The notes: generated from the letters alone by a model not told the origin. A stretch of 64,000 nt of DNA from Paenibacillus farraposensis (GCF_020736845.1 NZ_JAFFQR010000011.1:34159-98158); one strand, 5' to 3'. Counted from the first letter of the stretch, positions 7,911 to 16,370 are shown. Program-made: numbers and translations.

Positions 7911-8753
7911 TATACTTATTTCCTTTAATGTTTCTATATCAAAAGTTATTTTTACACTTTCCCACGTTCCATTGCCTTTATTAAATGGGATATGAGACTC
8001 TATGTTATTTTTATCAACTATATATAATTCAGGGCATTCCCCTAAAATCCACAAGTGAAAATAGAACTGTTGTGACGTTTCAGCTACAGACCACTCATTT
8101 CTTGTTAAGTAAAAGGGAAATAAGTCTGTATATGTAGTAGCTTTCACTTCTATACAAAGTGGAGAGGCATCTGAGGAACTAACACAAGAAAGGATATCAA
8201 ATCCTGATAAATTTGATTCAATAGACTGCCAAACTGCATTCTTTCCTGTTCTATTTTTCTCATATTGTAAGGAGAGCTCTTCACCCGCTCTACCTATTCT
8301 TAATTTATTGTCCTCTTGATTCTTCCTAGCAATAAAAGCAAGTTGATCCCACCATTCAATAACTGCAGGTTCATAAGAATTAATTAATTCAGCTTCTTTA
8401 AAGCACTGTTTCACATTAGGTGGAAAGTATTGAAAAGCTTCTTTTCTTCCCTTGTGCAAAAGATAAGACCATGATGGTCTATACTTCCGAATTAGATGTT
8501 TTAATTGAATACGCAGAGCATCCTGCATATTAGCCTGCATTAGTATTTCATTCCCATGCTCAGAAACTTCAATATTACCCATAGAATTAATATTAATCCA
8601 ACTGCAATTCTTGGATAACTCTAGTACTTGAGTCGAAGTTGTAGCCTGAAATCTCTGAAATACTGAAGTAAATTCGCTTGTATTCATAAAGGTACCACAT
8701 ATAAATTTTAAAAATGTTTGGGCAGAATAGAGTATTCCAACTGAGAATGGCAT
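7899..8753 (-). CDS. DUF3883-type PD-(D/E)XK nuclease
   Basis: 284 residues. The C-terminal domain (about residues 150-245) has the restriction-endonuclease-like pattern of DUF3883: GRAGEELSLQYE (154-165), then GFDI with the conserved aspartate (184-187) and IEVK (201-204), followed by FYLTRNEWSVAE. The D...ExK residues required for metal binding and cleavage are all present. The N-terminal ~145 residues are helical with no clear family, perhaps a DNA-binding or partner-binding part. ATG 8753 lies four bases after the helicase stop, so the genes are coupled. It is the last gene of the operon and probably its active nuclease. Confidence 0.8.
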   Translation of the reverse strand: MPFSVGILYSAQTFLKFICGTFMNTSEFTSVFQRFQATTSTQVLELSKNCSWININSMGNIEVSEHGNEILMQANMQDALRIQLKHLIRKYRPSWSYLLHKGRKEAFQYFPPNVKQCFKEAELINSYEPAVIEWWDQLAFIARKNQEDNKLRIGRAGEELSLQYEKNRTGKNAVWQSIESNLSGFDILSCVSSSDASPLCIEVKATTYTDLFPFYLTRNEWSVAETSQQFYFHLWILGECPELYIVDKNNIESHIPFNKGNGTWESVKITFDIETLKEISIKGQ

Positions 8754-8756
8754 CTT

Positions 8757-10532
8757 TTATTTTCCTCTTAAGTGATTAATAAAGTCGAGGATATCCTGCT
8801 CACTAAACTCTCCATCAATTTCTTCATCTGCATACTCTGGCTCTATTATAATTGATGGATCGTTTAATACTTGAGACATTCTAGTTATTTTATCTTTTAA
8901 TCTTCGTTCAACTGATTGATCAATACTATCGGGAGTAATCACTAATTCAACATTTGTACTAATATCCTGAGATAAACCTAAGCGGTGTATGCGATCTACC
9001 GATTGCAGAAAATGTGCTGCATTATAACTGCGATCTAAATAAATCGCGTCATGACACACCTTGTGTAGACTAATCCCTTCGCCTGCTGCTGCTGGATTTG
9101 CTACTAAAACGTAACAATGAGAATCATCATGGAACCGTTTTATTTTAGCTTCTCTTGTGTCACTATCATCCTCGCTACCAGAATCTACACCTCCATGAAT
9201 AAAATCTGCACCTAAATCACTAAGCCGATTTGATATTTGTTCTATGCTCTCAACAAATGTTGACCAGATGATAACCTTTTTCCCTTGATTGGCAAGCTGT
9301 CTTGCACGAGCACAAACGTAATTGATTTTTGGACTATCTCCTTCCATGATTACATTTTTCAATAATTCATGGTATTGAAAATCACTACCTGCTAATAGTG
9401 ATGGATTTGAGGCTACTTGTAGAAGTCGTAATACACTTCTGCCCATAGCTCTTAACTTGTTACGATCTTTTGCCGGAATGAGCTCTAACTGTCGCAGTTC
9501 CTCATCCCTCATCAAGTTATAAAGATGACGTTGGGCAGAACTCATCTGAACAGAAGTAACTGTATAAATGGGCATCGGTAATCCTAATTCATTTTTAGTT
9601 GTTCTAACGTAAACAGGGCGAATATATCCTATAACTGAATCGTTGTCTACTTTGACTTCTGGATACAAGAAATTAAACTGTGGTAATAGATCAGTAATTG
9701 AATTAGGAAGAGGTGTTCCAGACATAATTAGTTTCTGTTCTGGAAGATGGGATAAGCGTAATACAGACCGGCCATACACTCCCTCATTTCCTCGTTTAAT
9801 GCGATGACTTTCATCCAAAAACATAAAGAATGGGCCTTTACTTAAATAATCGGCTACTTCATTTAATGCAGTAGAAAGCTGCTGATATGTAATTATCATA
9901 ATAAGAGGACTGCTTTCTAGCAATTTCTCAACAGTTTTCGAGCCGCCTCGTAACCTTACGATTTTAGGACTCTCCGGCATACAAACATCTAATGTTTCTT
10001 CCCACGAAGCAAATGCATTTTTTGGAGAGACAATAAACAACCTTGTACTTTCGTTTTTTTTCAAGCAATAAAGTGCAAGTGCTTCTGTTGTTTTACCAGC
10101 ACCTGGGACTGAAAAAGTTGCCCCCGAAGGAAGCCCCGCAAGCTTTGTAACATTCCGCAGTTGATGGTGAGTCAAACTTCTTTGAAAGCCCTTCGCAGCA
10201 AGTAAACGTTTTACATCATCCTGAGTATATTGTTCATCTTCTTCCGTTGCTCGCTTGTATGCCCCCTCTCTTGAGATAGACAACTTTAACAGCCTTGTAG
10301 CCTCTTCATCAGCTGTCAGCTTTAATTGATTTTTCTTCAAAATCCGCTTAATAGAACTACGAATTGATAAGAATGACCACCAAGGCAATGTAACTGTATT
10401 AGTAGTGTTTAAAGATACATCTTGACCAGCTTCCTTGCATACTCTACATATTTCATACCATCCAATATGGGACTCATCGTCTGTTACTAACTGAGCCGCG
10501 TGCTTATCTATTAAATAATTGATGTGTAACAT
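8757..10532 (-). CDS. SNF2-type superfamily 2 helicase/translocase
   Basis: 591 residues. After a ~130-residue N-terminal region come the SF2 motifs: Q-like segment (KGFQRSLTHHQLRNVTKLAG), Walker A VPGAGKTT (142-149), motif II DESH (240-243), motif III SGTPLPNS (271-278), and the second RecA domain with VIIWSTFVESI, GEGISLH and the motif VI segment QSVDRIHRLG. The pattern is that of SNF2 proteins, which translocate on duplex DNA. The first codons overlap the ParB-like gene by 29 bases, and the nuclease gene follows after four bases. In the cluster it is the likely motor that couples recognition to cleavage, as SNF2 subunits do in some other defence systems. Confidence 0.87.
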   Translation of the reverse strand: MLHINYLIDKHAAQLVTDDESHIGWYEICRVCKEAGQDVSLNTTNTVTLPWWSFLSIRSSIKRILKKNQLKLTADEEATRLLKLSISREGAYKRATEEDEQYTQDDVKRLLAAKGFQRSLTHHQLRNVTKLAGLPSGATFSVPGAGKTTEALALYCLKKNESTRLFIVSPKNAFASWEETLDVCMPESPKIVRLRGGSKTVEKLLESSPLIMIITYQQLSTALNEVADYLSKGPFFMFLDESHRIKRGNEGVYGRSVLRLSHLPEQKLIMSGTPLPNSITDLLPQFNFLYPEVKVDNDSVIGYIRPVYVRTTKNELGLPMPIYTVTSVQMSSAQRHLYNLMRDEELRQLELIPAKDRNKLRAMGRSVLRLLQVASNPSLLAGSDFQYHELLKNVIMEGDSPKINYVCARARQLANQGKKVIIWSTFVESIEQISNRLSDLGADFIHGGVDSGSEDDSDTREAKIKRFHDDSHCYVLVANPAAAGEGISLHKVCHDAIYLDRSYNAAHFLQSVDRIHRLGLSQDISTNVELVITPDSIDQSVERRLKDKITRMSQVLNDPSIIIEPEYADEEIDGEFSEQDILDFINHLRGK

Positions 10533-11805
10533 TTTTTAATTTCTCCTTAAGTGCTTCAACATGAAACTCGATCGTTTCAAGTTGAGACTGTATCCCATCA
10601 CTTTCAGTATTATCTTCAAACATATTAACTGCATCTTGTAGTAGAGCATTTGCACGTTGAATTTTTTGGATAACTGTAAATCTTTGTTGGCGATCTTCTT
10701 CTGCTTCAATGACGTCTTTTACAATATGGACAATATTTGTTCTATTTTCTTCTTTATCTAGGCTTCGAGCAAGATTCACCAAATCAATCTCAAAATCATC
10801 TTCACCTAGCAGATCTCCACCCTCAATACTTTCATTTTTCATCGAAACTTGCTCTTCACTAAGTGGAAACTCTTGCAAGGCTCTTTCAATTATTGCATCA
10901 ATATTATCGACCACTTTAGGTATAAAACTATGTAACCTCCCCATACCTGGTAACGGTCCCTCCTCAATAAGTGAAAAAGAAATGCTTTGGAATATATCCT
11001 TTTTATCATCGTTATCACTTAATTTTTTTCTACCCTTTATAATCGCTTCGAAAGCAAACTTTTCCTTTAAAACGAGCTCATATTGTTTTGGTGTATTGCG
11101 AGATTCCAAATATTGATCCACATAAGTCAACAAAAGAATAATATCTTCTATATTCTCTTGTTTCTTATCATAGATAGTAGCAATTCTTTCTGTACTATAT
11201 CCTTTTTTATCCCGGAGAGATCGATACATGCACCCCTCTGCTGTCCATACATAATCAGCTTGTATATCTTCTACTATTTGAAGCTTTCCTTCAAGAGTAA
11301 GAATATCGTCTTCTGAACACGGAGGTAATATAATAACCTCAATATGTGAAAATTTTGGAGGATAATTCCTAGCTTCCAAATCTTTTTTATTCAGTTCTCT
11401 CATAGCACACAAACGTCGATTTCCATTGACTACAAAGCCGTTACTATCCAAAATTAAAGGTTCTTCTTGCTCTTTTTTCGAGAAGTAAATCAATAAATCT
11501 GTATCTCCTGATTTTAATTGAGATTTTAAAATGTTGTGTTGAGCTTTGTGTACTTCTTCCAACTCAATATCTTTTTCAAAATAGTCTTCTGGAAGTTTAT
11601 GTTTCGTGTAGTATTGTTCTTGTGAATCTTGTGTACGTCCATTAGATAGTCGATATTTTGGCATCCCAATTTCGACATTAAAAATAGGAAAAAATTCTCT
11701 TTTGTTTTGGAAATTAATCGGATGCTTATTTTGATCGAGATTTCTACTGCTCACTAATAGGTCGATTAACTCTCTTCTTTTAGGATAAGCCCAGCCTAAT
11801 TCCAT
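10504..11805 (-). CDS. ParB/Srx-fold domain protein
   Basis: 433 residues. Residues about 85-180 hold a ParB-like domain: LLIYFSKKEQEEPLILD then GFVVNGNRRLCAMREL (123-138), the variant of the VxDGxHRL motif found in ParB/sulfiredoxin-fold enzymes. A following helical part (YVWTAEGCMYRSLRDKKGYS, TERIATIYDK) looks like the HTH that follows this domain in ParB relatives. The C-terminal third is acidic and ends in a coiled coil (about residues 375-430). ParB-fold proteins bind or hydrolyse CTP, ATP or GTP, and relatives occur in other anti-phage systems. It follows the endonuclease by 15 bases and overlaps the helicase start. Exact role unknown; a sensor or clamp is plausible. Confidence 0.75.
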   Translation of the reverse strand: MELGWAYPKRRELIDLLVSSRNLDQNKHPINFQNKREFFPIFNVEIGMPKYRLSNGRTQDSQEQYYTKHKLPEDYFEKDIELEEVHKAQHNILKSQLKSGDTDLLIYFSKKEQEEPLILDSNGFVVNGNRRLCAMRELNKKDLEARNYPPKFSHIEVIILPPCSEDDILTLEGKLQIVEDIQADYVWTAEGCMYRSLRDKKGYSTERIATIYDKKQENIEDIILLLTYVDQYLESRNTPKQYELVLKEKFAFEAIIKGRKKLSDNDDKKDIFQSISFSLIEEGPLPGMGRLHSFIPKVVDNIDAIIERALQEFPLSEEQVSMKNESIEGGDLLGEDDFEIDLVNLARSLDKEENRTNIVHIVKDVIEAEEDRQQRFTVIQKIQRANALLQDAVNMFEDNTESDGIQSQLETIEFHVEALKEKLKNVTHQLFNR

Positions 11806-11820
11806 CTTTCTTCTTCCCCT

Positions 11821-12279
11821 CTAAATGTCAATTCCGATTACAAAAATCGGTATAGTAATAATTTTTCTATAGAGATATAATTCTTCAACAAATCGATCGA
11901 AATTCGCCAAGTTGTCACCCATTACGTTGGCTGCCTGCTTTGTTGGAAGAATGCAAATTCCAGCCTCTATTTTTCCGTTTAGGTATAATGTTTGGAGTTT
12001 TAGCATATCAGCGTAAAACCTTCCTACATTACCAGTTTGTAAACAAAACCCTACATTTTCTTTCATAGAAGTAAGTGTGATTTTTTTAGCTTTATCAATT
12101 TTAATGTTTCCAGACCAGCCTTGCATTTGAATAAAACGCTCTATGACTTTACGTAAAGGAGTAGCACATCCCTTTTTTATTTCAAACCTAGCAGTCTTTA
12201 ATGCATCAAATAAGGGCTGAAGTATCTCTCCTTTTATTGCTTGACTCCCAAAATGATGATTATATGTAGTGAGATTCAT
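11821..12279 (-). CDS. BglII/BstYI-like restriction endonuclease, possibly active-site altered
   Basis: 152 residues, short for the family. ATG 12279 follows CAGGGGGC. The segment GFCLQTGNVGRFYADMLKLQ (77-96) and the later GKIEAGICILPTKQAA (102-117) match the core of BglII-type enzymes, in which the active site is D...E-x-Q followed by FGN/K and YADLLKLQ. Here the glutamate position is Cys79 in C-L-Q, while Gln81 and the following G-N are kept. If the alignment is right, one metal ligand is missing. The gene heads a four-gene operon that faces the methyltransferase, giving a type II R-M pair with three additional genes between. Assignment is by remembered motif pattern; confirm by profile search. 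Confidence 0.68.
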   Translation of the reverse strand: MNLTTYNHHFGSQAIKGEILQPLFDALKTARFEIKKGCATPLRKVIERFIQMQGWSGNIKIDKAKKITLTSMKENVGFCLQTGNVGRFYADMLKLQTLYLNGKIEAGICILPTKQAANVMGDNLANFDRFVEELYLYRKIITIPIFVIGIDI

Positions 12280-12421
12280 ATGTGCCCCCTGTTTAAATTG
12301 ATATAACTACTCTAGCAAAAATTTTATCATACTGCTTTCTCTTCTTGTCACACCAGACTAGGTATTTAAAGTAATTATACGTCTTTAGATCAGTAAACAA
12401 AACTATAACCTTCACATCACG

Positions 12422-12448
12422 TTGCCGTTACTTATGATACGGTTCACC
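12422..12448 (-). other. att repeat 3, rlmH-proximal junction
   Basis: The last bases of rlmH and its stop codon (core CCGTTACTTATGATACGG), identical over 27 bases to 1988-2014. The repeat keeps rlmH intact after integration, as in SCC elements. Confidence 0.85.
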
Positions 12449-12907
12449 CCGATTAATCTTCACCGCCCGGTAAATCTGTTCCACCAGCACTAGTCGCATC
12501 AGCTGATGTGGCAAGGTCATCCTTCCGAAGCTCAGCTTCTGCTGGGCGCGGCGGAGGACTTCGTCAGAGAGGCCGTGGCTGCCGCCAATGACGAAAACAA
12601 CATGGCTTGTACCGTAGGTGCCGAGCTTATCCAATTCCTCTGCAAGCTCTTCCGAGCTCCAGAGTTTGCCGTCGATGGCAAGCACAATGACATGTGCTTC
12701 ACTTTTCACATGGGCCAGGATACGCTCGCCCTCTCGCTCCTTGACCTGTCGGACCTCCGCCTCGCTCAGTGTATCAGGAGCCTTTTCATCCGCTACCTCG
12801 ATCACTTGGAACTTAATGTACGGGCCAAGCCGTTTAGCGTATTCTTGAATCCCCATAACCAAATACTTTTCTTTTAACTTCCCTACACCTATAAGTTGAA
12901 CAAACAA
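12428..12907 (-). CDS. rlmH: 23S rRNA (pseudouridine-1915 N3)-methyltransferase
   Basis: 159 residues, full length. RlmH methylates pseudouridine 1915 of 23S rRNA on assembled 70S ribosomes, using AdoMet. SPOUT-fold landmarks are visible: [12 protein letters not shown] at the start, the AdoMet loop [13 protein letters not shown] and the trefoil-knot C-terminus [20 protein letters not shown], ending RGEPYHK. TTG at 12907 is the only sensible start: a stop lies two codons upstream in frame. The 3' end is the attachment site of the adjacent islands. In Bacillales the gene sits in the rlmH-yyzF-htrA-wal neighbourhood, as it does here with a few genes interposed. Confidence 0.95.
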   Translation of the reverse strand: MFVQLIGVGKLKEKYLVMGIQEYAKRLGPYIKFQVIEVADEKAPDTLSEAEVRQVKEREGERILAHVKSEAHVIVLAIDGKLWSSEELAEELDKLGTYGTSHVVFVIGGSHGLSDEVLRRAQQKLSFGRMTLPHQLMRLVLVEQIYRAVKINRGEPYHK

Positions 12908-13068
12908 ATTTCATACCCCTATCTATGTCGAATGATAATGTGAAATTGTATTTACCGTTCCTCGCATGGAAAGATATCTTTAACATGGCTATTGTAGCAC
13001 CAGTTTCGTCTCTTACCTATCTATTTCCTCTCCGTTATAAGCATATTCTCTATTCAGGTCATATCCAA

Positions 13069-13958
13069 TCATTTATTTACTTTCTTCATGATGCTCTCCC
13101 TACCAGTTTCGTATTCATCAAGACACTGCATTAGCATCTGTCGATATTGGCTGATTTGTTCCGCTGTCGCTGACTCTCGTAGTGATTCGAACAATGCTGT
13201 ACATTTCTTGAAATTACGATCGTTACCCGACTGATCAGCCAGTTGCATCGCCTGCAAACTAAGCCCCACTGCATCCTGTAATCTATCGTACTTTTGATAA
13301 TACAAAGCCAAATGATAGCAGTAGCTATAGTAATAAGATATGTTCTCTGCGTCTTCATAACTCCCGAATTCATCAATCTGCTCTTCAAACGTATGTAAAA
13401 TATCTCCTACATCCAAATGATACATAAGCGCTGCCTGTAATATGGTATTCAGCCCCGGTAATATTTCCTCTAGATTATCCTGTAAAAAGGCTACGTACTC
13501 CTCGATCAGCTCTATATTTTCAGACAAAATATCTACTGCATATAAATTAGTTTTCGCTAAAAACCTGAATTCCTCGACAACCAGCATGCCTTCTTCCTCT
13601 AAATCCTCCATCCAACCCAGCTCAGCATACTTATAGATGCACTCCCTTGCCTGCTCATACGAACCCTGGTTCTGGTGAGCCATTCCACACATTAGATGAC
13701 TGAGTCCAAAATAATACACCAGCGGACGCTCTAATTGCACATGCGGGATGGGTAATTTCATCGCTTTATGATACTGCCGATGTTCATAGATATGAGTACA
13801 CATTGGTACAAAATATCCGCCGTCTCCATCACCTTTTTCCAATTTTCAAAAACCACAGCCATCTCCAACATTTCAACAATGATGTCCGGTTTGAGTGATT
13901 TTAGGATAGAAGTTCGCAAAGAGGGTTCCTCCTTTAAAATGACTAGGATAAAAAGCAC
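13069..13958 (-). pseudogene. remnant of a TPR-containing XRE-type regulator
   Basis: Two overlapping minus-strand frames make one protein: 13958-13758 (LKPDIIVEMLEMAVVFENWK ... ADILYQ) and 13842-13069 (MCTHIYEHRQYHKAMKLPIP onward to a TPR-rich end). They join around 13795-13800, where one A seems to be lost (CCAATG in place of CCAAATG), restoring ...LYQMCTHIYE. Tetratricopeptide-like repeats run through the second frame. Paenibacillus proteins of this kind normally begin with an XRE helix-turn-helix, and the 130 bases upstream of 13958 encode none; a stop lies three codons before. So the gene has lost its DNA-binding end and carries a frameshift. It could have been a quorum-type (Rgg/PlcR-like) regulator. 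Confidence 0.7.
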
Positions 13959-14111
13959 TCGCTCTTAATATATTCCTTTGTGAAACTCCAAATAAGTAGT
14001 ACAATAAATTAAATACGGTACTTAATCGCAACTTTTTCAATATATTTTACCGCCTTTATGTCTCTGCTAATTACATCGATACTCTCCTAACCTTTAGGAG
14101 AGGTGGTTAAT

Positions 14112-14456
14112 ATGACAAAATTACGGAATTCGGTTGGAGAAAGAATTAGAACGATCCGGAAAGCTAAGGGATTAACGCAGCAACAACTTGCGGAACTTTC
14201 TGGATTGGATGATGCATATATCGGGTCGGTAGAGCGTGGCGAAAGAAACTTTTCCATTGATACCTTGGAGAAAGTGCTAACCGCCTTAAACGTGTCTATC
14301 AGTGAATTGATGTTTTCAAAAGAGCATGTGACTAAAGACGAAACTATTCGGCAAGAGGCAATAGATGAGTTTGTTGCGTTGACCAGCGGATTGAATGAAA
14401 AGCAAATCGGGATTCTCAGACGAGTTAGTAAAGAAGTTTCACGTGCGTTCGAGTAA
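14112..14456 (+). CDS. small XRE-family regulator
   Basis: 114 residues from ATG 14112, preceded by AGGAGAGGTGG. Residues 7-63 are a helix-turn-helix of the SinR/lambda type: VGERIRTIRKAKGLTQQQLA, then ELSGLDDAYIGSVERGERNF and SIDTLEKVLTALNVS. The C-terminal ~45 residues are helical (EAIDEFVALTSGLNEKQIGI) without a ligand domain. Its architecture and sequence resemble the island regulator at 4267, so it may be left over from, or cross-talk with, such an element. No gene lies close enough downstream to be co-transcribed. Targets are unknown. Confidence 0.85.
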   Translation: MTKLRNSVGERIRTIRKAKGLTQQQLAELSGLDDAYIGSVERGERNFSIDTLEKVLTALNVSISELMFSKEHVTKDETIRQEAIDEFVALTSGLNEKQIGILRRVSKEVSRAFE

Positions 14457-14495
14457 GTCATTCCACCCTAAAAACCCTTGAATACAACAAAAAAA

Positions 14496-14514
14496 GAGCA
14501 CCCCTCAGGTGCTC
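14496..14514 (-). terminator. terminator of the DinB-like gene
   Basis: GAGCACC (14496-14502), loop CCTCA, GGTGCTC (14508-14514). On the minus strand the stem is followed by seven T. Confidence 0.8.
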
Positions 14515-14552
14515 CAGTTTGTATATTTCCATTTTTCACAGCTATCTCATAC

Positions 14553-15041
14553 TCAAGCATACAACATAAAAAAGCTCACTTCATGTCCCAACTGCTTCAA
14601 ATAATTATAAAGCTGCGAACGGTGATGGAACACATGGGTCACCGTCTCAATCTGCCATTGGACCTGTAAATGCCCATGCTCCATATAAAAGGCCTTCGTC
14701 GAGCGGTTCAGATAATCGTCTTCGCTAAGCGAAAGAATATAAGCTTTATAGGCCTCAAAGTTCTCTCTGAAAGCCGCAGCCAAGCGCTCGGGATCTTCCA
14801 CCCCGGACAGGCTGTTTTCAATGCTTCCCACTTCTGCCTCGGATTTCTCCTGCATAATCGCAAGATCGGAAGCAGGAATAAGCACAAAATGATGTACTAG
14901 TTCCAGCAGCGAGCGGAAATTGTCCTGTGGCCGAAAGCTCCAATCCTCCGGACGTATTTTGCGGATCAGGGCTTCCCCTGTCCGTACTCCAGTCTCCAGC
15001 TCATTCAGCAGATGATCACGAACTTGCAGTGTTCCACTCAT
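14553..15041 (-). CDS. DinB/YfiT-family four-helix metalloprotein
   Basis: 162 residues, starting after GGAGAG at ATG 15041. The DinB pattern is clear: RDHLLNELETGVRTGEALI at the start, LLELVHHFVLIP with a conserved His in the middle, and THVFHHRSQLYNYLKQLGHE at the end, where the two clustered His act with the middle His as metal ligands. Family members bind Ni, Zn or Mn, and some are thiol transferases using bacillithiol or mycothiol. The original name reflects DNA-damage induction of one member and is not evidence of repair here. It lies just downstream of the AraC gene on the same strand (28-base gap) and may be co-transcribed with it. Confidence 0.82.
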   Translation of the reverse strand: MSGTLQVRDHLLNELETGVRTGEALIRKIRPEDWSFRPQDNFRSLLELVHHFVLIPASDLAIMQEKSEAEVGSIENSLSGVEDPERLAAAFRENFEAYKAYILSLSEDDYLNRSTKAFYMEHGHLQVQWQIETVTHVFHHRSQLYNYLKQLGHEVSFFMLYA

Positions 15042-15069
15042 GTTCTCATCTCTCCTTTGTCATACTTCT

Positions 15070-16005
15070 TCATGTTTTGAGTATAATGGGAGGCTTAGTG
15101 CATGTATTGTAAAAATCGGACAACCTGCGAAAATCCTTGGCCGCAGTAAGCGGAGAATCGCCATAGAATCTGCGAAAATCACGGATCAGGTGCGCCTGAT
15201 CGAAAAAGCTGTGCTTCAACGCTAGCTCCGTCCAGTCCAGGGGGCTGCCGCTTTGAATCGTGCGTAGAACGCTCTGGAAGCGGACGACCTCACTGAACTT
15301 TTTGGGGCTGATTCCGATCCATTGCCCAAACTTGCGGTTGAGCTGTCTTTCACTGATCGCTTCGCGCTCTGCAAGCTCCTTCACCCCCACGCTTCCCCCG
15401 CTCACAAAAATGCGATGCAGCAAGTTTTTCATCAGGTCACAATCGCTTGTCCTTTGCTGCAGCAGAAGCTGGCTGAGATACTCATCCATCAGGCGCGCCC
15501 GTTCATTAAAATTTGACGCCTCCAAAATACGCTCACCCATCATAGCGATACTTTCGGGCCAGATATCTTCGAGGCCAAAATGACCACCTGTAAACAAATG
15601 AATCGGCATGCCGTGAAAAAAGTGGGCCCCGCCCGGAAAAAAACGCACAGCAAAAATACGTGTCCCGGCACCTGCCTGTCTGGCAGACACGAATGGATGC
15701 GTAAACGTCCCGCAGTACGAAATTGCCTGGCGCTTACTCACCGGTTCGTATTCTAACAGAATATCCGTACAGCCATCAGGTAATACCCGCTCCACAGTTT
15801 CTTCCGCCAGCAGACTTAATGAAGCAGCGTCTTCACAAGAAGCTGTTAGATTTCCCCCGGCTACTCTGGCAGCCGGACCGGACTCCCAATAACAAGCTAC
15901 ATAAGCTCTAAGCGCGGCAGACGGCTTTTGTTCGATATAATATGTGGAAGAGTCACTTCCATTGACCTGAAGCGGACGAAACAGTGAATGCAGCCAAGGG
16001 TCCAT
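15070..16005 (-). CDS. AraC-family transcriptional regulator
   Basis: 311 residues. The C-terminal ~100 residues contain the two AraC helix-turn-helix motifs: GVKELAEREAISERQLNRKF ending GISPKKFSEVVRFQ, then a second helix pair with ALKHSFFDQAHLIRDFRRFY and GDSPL. The N-terminal ~150 residues (PSAALRAYVACYWESGP ... VERVLPDGCTDILLEYE) match the DUF6597-like sensor of many Paenibacillus AraC proteins, a cupin-like ligand domain. The adjacent downstream DinB-like gene on the same strand is the best candidate target. Inducer unknown. Confidence 0.87.
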   Translation of the reverse strand: MDPWLHSLFRPLQVNGSDSSTYYIEQKPSAALRAYVACYWESGPAARVAGGNLTASCEDAASLSLLAEETVERVLPDGCTDILLEYEPVSKRQAISYCGTFTHPFVSARQAGAGTRIFAVRFFPGGAHFFHGMPIHLFTGGHFGLEDIWPESIAMMGERILEASNFNERARLMDEYLSQLLLQQRTSDCDLMKNLLHRIFVSGGSVGVKELAEREAISERQLNRKFGQWIGISPKKFSEVVRFQSVLRTIQSGSPLDWTELALKHSFFDQAHLIRDFRRFYGDSPLTAAKDFRRLSDFYNTCTKPPIILKT

Positions 16006-16127
16006 CCATCGTTCACTCCTGTCTTAGCTCGTGCTGAGATTAAATATAGCTCTATGTATGAGGATATTGGAGAAATCCCCGGTATACAAAAAGGACGTTT
16101 CTGCCCGAAACGCCCGTGCTTGTTCTT

Positions 16128-16370
16128 TTATACGACCAAAAATTCTGCTTTGTTCTCACATTCCTTGCACTTCACCGGAGGGTCCCAATCCGAAAATTTC
16201 GTTTCCTTGAGATCGACGATATCCGGTGCATCCTCGTATTCATCGACGAACATATCAATTGCCAGTTCCACATGCTCTTTACATACCACGTACATTCCAG
16301 TTGCATCCCTTTCCGTTTGAAGCTCTTCCGATTGCAGGTGTCTCACGACCACCTTCTCTTGTTCTACCAT
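16128..16370 (-). CDS. CxxH/CxxC protein (BA_5709/YyzF family)
   Basis: 80 residues. The paired motifs CKEH (around residue 30) and CKEC (around 68) define the CxxH/CxxC family, which probably binds one zinc atom. The rest is acidic (DMFVDEYEDAPDIVDLKETK). In Bacillus this small gene lies next to rlmH and htrA, so its place here is expected even though other genes intervene. Function is unknown. The ribosome binding site is weak; I kept the only start that contains the whole motif set. Confidence 0.8.
   Translation of the reverse strand: MVEQEKVVVRHLQSEELQTERDATGMYVVCKEHVELAIDMFVDEYEDAPDIVDLKETKFSDWDPPVKCKECENKAEFLVV

Larger units (their letters stand above)
1988..12448. mobile_element. SCC-like genomic island integrated at the 3' end of rlmH
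   Basis: The 10.4-kb island is bounded by identical 27-base direct repeats, one of which is the last codons of rlmH. It is visibly more AT-rich than the flanking backbone. It carries a large serine recombinase, an XRE regulator, a modification/restriction cluster and unknown genes. Integration at the rlmH stop codon by a large serine recombinase is the defining feature of SCC elements; the rlmH-proximal sequence TATCATAAGTAA matches the staphylococcal att core. The recombinase lacks its catalytic end, so the island may now be fixed or dependent on help in trans. Confidence 0.8.

Noticed and set aside
1..12448. prophage
   Set aside because: No structural, packaging or lysis genes. The recombinase, att repeats and restriction cargo are those of a chromosomal cassette.
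14441..14456. partial parS-like half GTTTCACGTG in the XRE gene
   Set aside because: Only the left half matches; the right half diverges after GTG.
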